The notes beneath the pieces were generated by a model that was not told the origin of the DNA, searched no databases, and saw only the letters and a list, made by a program, of their open reading frames with translations. From contig CAAHET010000219.1 in the NCBI GenBank assembly GCA_900772565.1, positions 1 through 8,875 on the forward strand: a stretch of 8,875 nucleotides of DNA. The letters run 5' to 3'. Of this stretch, positions 6,878 to 8,875 are shown in pieces (the stretch's first letter is position 1; every line of letters begins with the position of its first letter). The translations under genes were made by a program, and so were the position numbers. Source of the stretch: an uncultured Faecalibacterium sp. (GTDB taxonomy: Bacteria > Bacillota > Clostridia > Oscillospirales > Ruminococcaceae).

Positions 6878-6917
6878 AAAATACTGTTCCAGTTGCTTTT
6901 GGAATGGTATTTTTCTT
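6878..6917 (+). terminator. Surviving terminator of the MerR remnant
   Basis: A 13-bp stem pairs 6878-6890 (AAAATACTGTTCC) with 6901-6913, using two G-U wobbles that pair only in the forward RNA, with a 10-base loop and T-rich tail (TTTTTCTT). The wobble pattern assigns it to the forward strand, as expected for the MerR remnant 36 bases upstream. The tail overlaps the stop codon of the reverse gene that follows. Confidence 0.75.
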
Positions 6918-7167
6918 AATCTTCTAACCCATGGATTCCAGCCACATTCCTTAAATATTCCTCCGGGTCACCGTTCAGAATTAAATCAGCATAGCCCAAT
7001 GGATCATTGTAGATGAGATAGTCTAACTCTGACCTCTGCGCCATAGTCACATCCAGCGCATCCTCGACCCCGGTACAGTCAATGGAGATTTTTCCCCCAT
7101 CCCGGAGCAGCAGTTCCACACAGCCGGTGTCCATGTTAAACTTACAGACTCTTTCATCGTACTTCAT
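6916..7167 (-). CDS. Small DUF6061-like protein
   Basis: 83 residues, acidic, soluble, no signal peptide. CKFNMDTGCVELLLRDGG and SELDYLIYNDPLGYADLILN resemble the DUF6061 family, small proteins of unknown function common in Clostridia and often near mobile elements; this is recalled, not searched. The sequence suggests a small beta-rich N-terminal half (residues 8-35) and a helical C-terminal half (40-75). The ATG at 7165-7167 has a clear AGGAGG ribosome site (7176-7181) eight bases upstream, supporting real translation. It stands alone between the MerR remnant and the tRNA-derived junction. No clear promoter was found upstream. Confidence 0.8.
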   Translation of the reverse strand: MKYDERVCKFNMDTGCVELLLRDGGKISIDCTGVEDALDVTMAQRSELDYLIYNDPLGYADLILNGDPEEYLRNVAGIHGLED

Positions 7168-7268
7168 GTTCGTGTCCTCCTGAAATCATGTTGTAGCTTA
7201 TGTCGGTCAATCTATGATTTCGGATTTCATCTTCCACGGACACCAGCATTGAATTTTCCGAAGAAAAT

Positions 7269-7316
7269 AAATAATCCGAACCCATCTCCTATCGGAAACA
7301 AGTTCGGATTATTTTT
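7269..7316. terminator. Terminator flanking the tRNA-derived junction
   Basis: A perfect 13-bp stem pairs 7269-7281 (AAATAATCCGAAC) with 7302-7314, with a 20-base loop. T-rich sequence follows on both strands (TTTTTG forward, ATTTTC reverse). On the reverse strand it starts three bases after the CCA end of the tRNA fragment, exactly where the native terminator of a tRNA gene sits. Confidence 0.8.
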
Positions 7317-7319
7317 GTC

Positions 7320-7356
7320 TGGTCCGAGTGGCGAGAATCGAACTCACGGCCTCTTG
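7320..7356 (-). other. 3' end of a tRNA gene, probable integration junction (att site)
   Basis: On the reverse strand 7356-7320 reads CAAGAGGCC, then a T arm GTGAG-TTCGATT-CTCGC, then acceptor strand CACTCGG, discriminator A and CCA. The T-stem pairs (one G-U) and the loop is a standard TTCGATT. The 5' half is absent: no D arm or anticodon arm of normal form precedes it, and the expected 5' acceptor strand CCGAGTG is not found at the right distance. A lone tRNA 3' end with a terminator outside it and plasmid-type genes inside is the usual footprint of an element integrated into a tRNA gene. From memory the segment resembles tRNA-Pro genes of related Firmicutes, with low certainty. Confidence 0.65.
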
Positions 7357-7360
7357 AACC

Positions 7361-7389
7361 CCATTGTGCTTCTCGCAAAAACACAATGG
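7361..7389. repeat. 8-bp perfect inverted repeat beside the tRNA fragment
   Basis: CCATTGTG (7361-7368) and CACAATGG (7382-7389) are separated by 13 bases (CTTCTCGCAAAAA). They lie directly inside the tRNA-derived segment and may be part of the recombination site or a small hairpin; the spacing is wider than the usual 6-8 base overlap region of tyrosine recombinases. Confidence 0.5.
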
Positions 7390-7446
7390 ACACCTCGATA
7401 CCACTTGTACGCAGTATCATCAAATTTCAAACTTATTTTATCATTC

Positions 7447-7501
7447 TGTTTCGTTAGATGTCAAGATGTTTCGTTTCTTTTGTGGTCAAATTGTGGTCAA
7501 A
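7447..7501. repeat. Two pairs of direct repeats inside the junction
   Basis: TGTTTCGTT occurs at 7447-7455 and 7467-7475, exactly 20 bases apart. TGTGGTCAAA occurs at 7481-7490 and 7492-7501, 11 bases apart. Spacings near whole helical turns, about 100-150 bases inside an integration junction, suggest arm-type sites for an integrase or accessory protein. That role is inference. Confidence 0.55.
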
Positions 7502-7543
7502 CGACCCCGACAAATGACTTTTATCCCCCGGCTAAGTTACATC

Positions 7544-7583
7544 GCGCAATTTCGATTTTCATCAATCGAAGTTGCGCTTTTTT
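7544..7583 (+). terminator. Strong hairpin-T terminator ahead of the repA leader (possible attenuator)
   Basis: A 14-bp stem with one G-U pair joins 7544-7557 (GCGCAATTTCGATT) to 7564-7577, with a 6-base loop, followed by six Ts (7578-7583). No gene ends just upstream, and the repA leader's ribosome site starts 20 bases downstream, so it may be an attenuator in the repA leader rather than a plain gene end. Confidence 0.8.
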
Positions 7584-7620
7584 GTTTGCACGAATTATTC
7601 ATAAGGAGGATTTGTCAACC

Positions 7621-7668
7621 ATGTCAATGAAACATCGTCATTTTTTCATCTTTGACAGAACCGCATGA
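7621..7668 (+). CDS. 15-residue leader peptide coupled to repA
   Basis: ATG 7621 to TGA 7666-7668 encodes MSMKHRHFFIFDRTA. It owns the only good ribosome site in the region, AAGGAGGA (7603-7610), 10 bases upstream, and its TGA overlaps the repA ATG (ATGA at 7665-7668). repA has no ribosome site of its own and an in-frame TGA at 7653-7655, so translation of this leader most likely delivers ribosomes to repA. The leader RNA can also fold: TGTCAA (7622-7627) with TTGACA (7652-7657), and TGAA (7628-7631) with TTCA (7645-7648). Confidence 0.6.
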   Translation: MSMKHRHFFIFDRTA

Positions 7669-8534
7669 CGCTCGATTACTTCTATGGGCAGGCCGGAGAA
7701 CTTTTCTCATTCTACCGCATCCCGAAAGCTCTGTTTCAGGAGTCACGGTTCCAGAACTTGTCAACCGATGCCAAAACTCTGTACGGCATCCTGCTTGACC
7801 GTATGAGCCTTTCTGTTAAAAATGAATGGTTTGACAAAAAAGGTCGAGTGTTCATCATCTTCACGATTGAGGATGTCAAGAGGACTTTTCGTTGCGCAGA
7901 CAACAAAGCGACCAGACTGCTCCGGGAACTCGAAGAATTTGGTCTGATTGAACGAAAACGTCGAGGGCAAGGAAAGCCATGTTTGGTGTATGTGAAAAAC
8001 TTTTCGGCAGAATCTTCAAAGGAGAGTGTCAAGAATCGTGATTATGACGATTCTTGTGGCTCTAAAATCGCTTGTCAAGACCCGGTAAAATCACGAGGTA
8101 TTAAGAAGAAAGAGAATAAAACAGAGATGAATAATACGAATCCTATCCTTTCCGACGAATCGGAGAAGATGAAGAATCGTGAACTGCTCGAAGAATATTT
8201 TTCACGTTCTTTAGAGATAGACCTTCTTCTCCGGCTTTACCCGGATGATGAAGATACCCTCTACCAAATCGTGAATTTGCTGGTGGATACCTGTGCCACC
8301 AACCGCAAGCTGCTGCACATCGCCGGAGACGACAAGCCCGCCGAGGTGGTACGCAGCCGGTTTATGAAGCTGAACGCCGACCATATCTGCTTTGTGCTGA
8401 AGTGCCTTGCAGAGAACAGCAGCCCGATCCGAAACATGAAACAATATCTACTTGCTTCTCTGTACAACGCACCAACCACGATGCAACTTTCCTACCAAAA
8501 CCAAACCAACCACGACCTAGCGATGCGGGGGTGA
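7665..8534 (+). CDS. repA: Replication initiator protein A (RepA_N domain with C-terminal DUF6017)
   Basis: 289 residues. The N-terminal 115 residues are a RepA_N winged-helix DNA-binding domain: DYFYGQAGELFSFYRIPKAL, LSTDAKTLYGILLDRMSLS, then FTIEDVKRTFRCADNKATRL and a basic IERKRRGQGKPCLVYV wing. A polar, Lys-rich linker (about 116-170) follows, then a helical DUF6017-like domain (about 171-280) with LYQIVNLLVDTCATN and MKQYLLASLYNAPTT. RepA_N proteins start replication of low-copy plasmids and replicating integrative elements in Firmicutes. The ATG is fixed by an in-frame stop 12 bases upstream. It has no ribosome site and is coupled to the leader ORF. The DNA is AT-rich up to about 8265 and GC-rich after, as if the two domains have different histories. 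Confidence 0.9.
   Translation: MTLDYFYGQAGELFSFYRIPKALFQESRFQNLSTDAKTLYGILLDRMSLSVKNEWFDKKGRVFIIFTIEDVKRTFRCADNKATRLLRELEEFGLIERKRRGQGKPCLVYVKNFSAESSKESVKNRDYDDSCGSKIACQDPVKSRGIKKKENKTEMNNTNPILSDESEKMKNRELLEEYFSRSLEIDLLLRLYPDDEDTLYQIVNLLVDTCATNRKLLHIAGDDKPAEVVRSRFMKLNADHICFVLKCLAENSSPIRNMKQYLLASLYNAPTTMQLSYQNQTNHDLAMRG
8030..8182. repeat. Iteron-like repeats inside the repA linker, candidate origin
   Basis: The 9-mer AAGAATCGT occurs three times: forward at 8031-8039, inverted at 8047-8055 and forward at 8172-8180. The first two form a perfect 10-bp inverted repeat (8030-8039 with 8047-8056, 7-base loop); the first and third share 11 bases (AAGAATCGTGA). A further small hairpin TCCGA/TCGGA sits at 8151-8164. 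The segment is the most AT-rich in repA. RepA_N plasmids are known to carry their origin inside the rep gene, so this is a plausible RepA binding site; not proven. Confidence 0.45.
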
Positions 8535-8875
8535 TAAAAATTTCAAAGAAAGCAACCACGATTGCCATCGTCAATCAGAAAGGCGGTACTGGAAAAACCA
8601 CCACCTGTGAGAACTTGGGCATCGGGCTGGCAATGGAGGGCAAGAAGGTCCTACTGGTGGACGCTGACCCACAGGGGTCACTTACCATTAGCATGGGCTG
8701 GCAGCAGCCCGATGAACTGCCCACCACCCTTTCCACCTTGATGGCAAAAGCCATGAACGATCAGAGCATTCCGCCTGGCGAGGGCATCCTGCACCATGCG
8801 GAGGGCGTTGACCTGATTCCGGCGAATATCGAACTGGCAGGGATGGAAGTGTCTCTCGTCAACTGCATGAACCGG
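8531..8875 (+). CDS. parA: ParA/Soj-family partition ATPase (3' truncated by window)
   Basis: The first 115 residues are present. IAIVNQKGGTGKTTT (11-25) holds the deviant Walker A motif with both lysines, Lys17 and Lys22, and VLLVDADPQG (40-49) is the A' motif. The protein starts almost directly at the ATPase core, as in Soj-type short ParAs without an N-terminal DNA-binding domain. ParA forms an ATP-driven gradient on the nucleoid that moves plasmid or element copies, normally with a ParB encoded next (outside this window). The GTG start at 8531-8533 overlaps the repA TGA in GTGA, so the two are translationally coupled. The window ends in the coding region before the C-terminal half. Confidence 0.93.
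   Translation, partial: MIKISKKATTIAIVNQKGGTGKTTTCENLGIGLAMEGKKVLLVDADPQGSLTISMGWQQPDELPTTLSTLMAKAMNDQSIPPGEGILHHAEGVDLIPANIELAGMEVSLVNCMNR

Larger units (their letters stand above)
7320..8875. mobile_element. Left end of an integrated plasmid or integrative conjugative element (continues past window)
   Basis: The element is inferred from a tRNA 3'-end junction at 7320-7356, short direct repeats just inside it, and a replication (RepA_N/DUF6017) plus partition (ParA) pair reading away from the junction. The composition drops to AT-rich across 7390-8260 compared with the GC-rich chromosome left of 6360. Neither integrase nor relaxase is inside the window, so the type of element and the other end are unknown. 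Confidence 0.65.

Noticed and set aside
7320..7397. A complete tRNA gene of about 78 bases on the reverse strand
   Set aside because: The far end reads CGAGGTG, which pairs only partly with CACTCGG, and there is no D arm or 7-base anticodon loop; only the 3' part is tRNA.
7249..7668. 139-codon forward open frame with SGENRTHGLL
   Set aside because: This is the antisense reading of a tRNA T arm and acceptor, a common source of false protein annotations, then repeat-rich noncoding DNA.
1..8875. CRISPR array, insertion sequence or rRNA
   Set aside because: No regularly spaced repeats, transposase motifs, terminal inverted repeats or rRNA segments were seen on reading both strands.

Overview
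The window looks like the chromosome of a GC-rich gut Firmicute, probably an Oscillospiraceae relative such as Faecalibacterium, with a mobile element at its right end. The organism call is inference from gene families, codon use and composition. No search was run.

Layout. Positions 1-82 hold the tail of a forward gene, followed by a strong terminator (112-159) and a stretch without a convincing gene (160-528). Positions 529-4111 hold two reverse genes. The first transcribed (1907-4111) is a surface lipoprotein reductase with a covalent-FMN domain and an FAD domain. The second (529-1785) is an S41 peptidase-fold protein that appears to lack its nucleophile; an intrinsic terminator lies between the two. 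Divergently transcribed from the reductase is a two-component system: an OmpR/VanR-type regulator (4332-5027) and a membrane histidine kinase (5020-6351), overlapping by 8 bases. The divergent spacer holds a good forward promoter, an overlapping reverse -10 with no proper -35, and three TTCTTAA-like boxes. I infer that the kinase senses an extracytoplasmic signal and the regulator switches on the reductase while possibly damping its own operon.

Positions 6440-6915 are a gene graveyard. The C-terminal part of an NADPH-dependent FMN reductase (reverse) abuts the C-terminal part of a MerR-type regulator (forward), as though a deletion removed the front halves of two divergent genes. The original MerR terminator is still present. 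A small DUF6061-like gene follows (6916-7167, reverse).

From about 7320 rightwards lies a mobile element. Its boundary is marked by the 3' end of a tRNA gene (T arm, acceptor 3' strand and CCA, reverse strand), with a tRNA-style terminator outside it. Inside come short direct repeats, a terminator/attenuator hairpin, a 15-residue leader ORF coupled to a RepA_N/DUF6017 replication initiator (7665-8534), and the start of a ParA ATPase (8531 onward) coupled by a GTGA overlap. Replication and partition genes beside a tRNA-type junction suggest an integrated plasmid or a replicating integrative conjugative element. No integrase or conjugation gene is inside the window.
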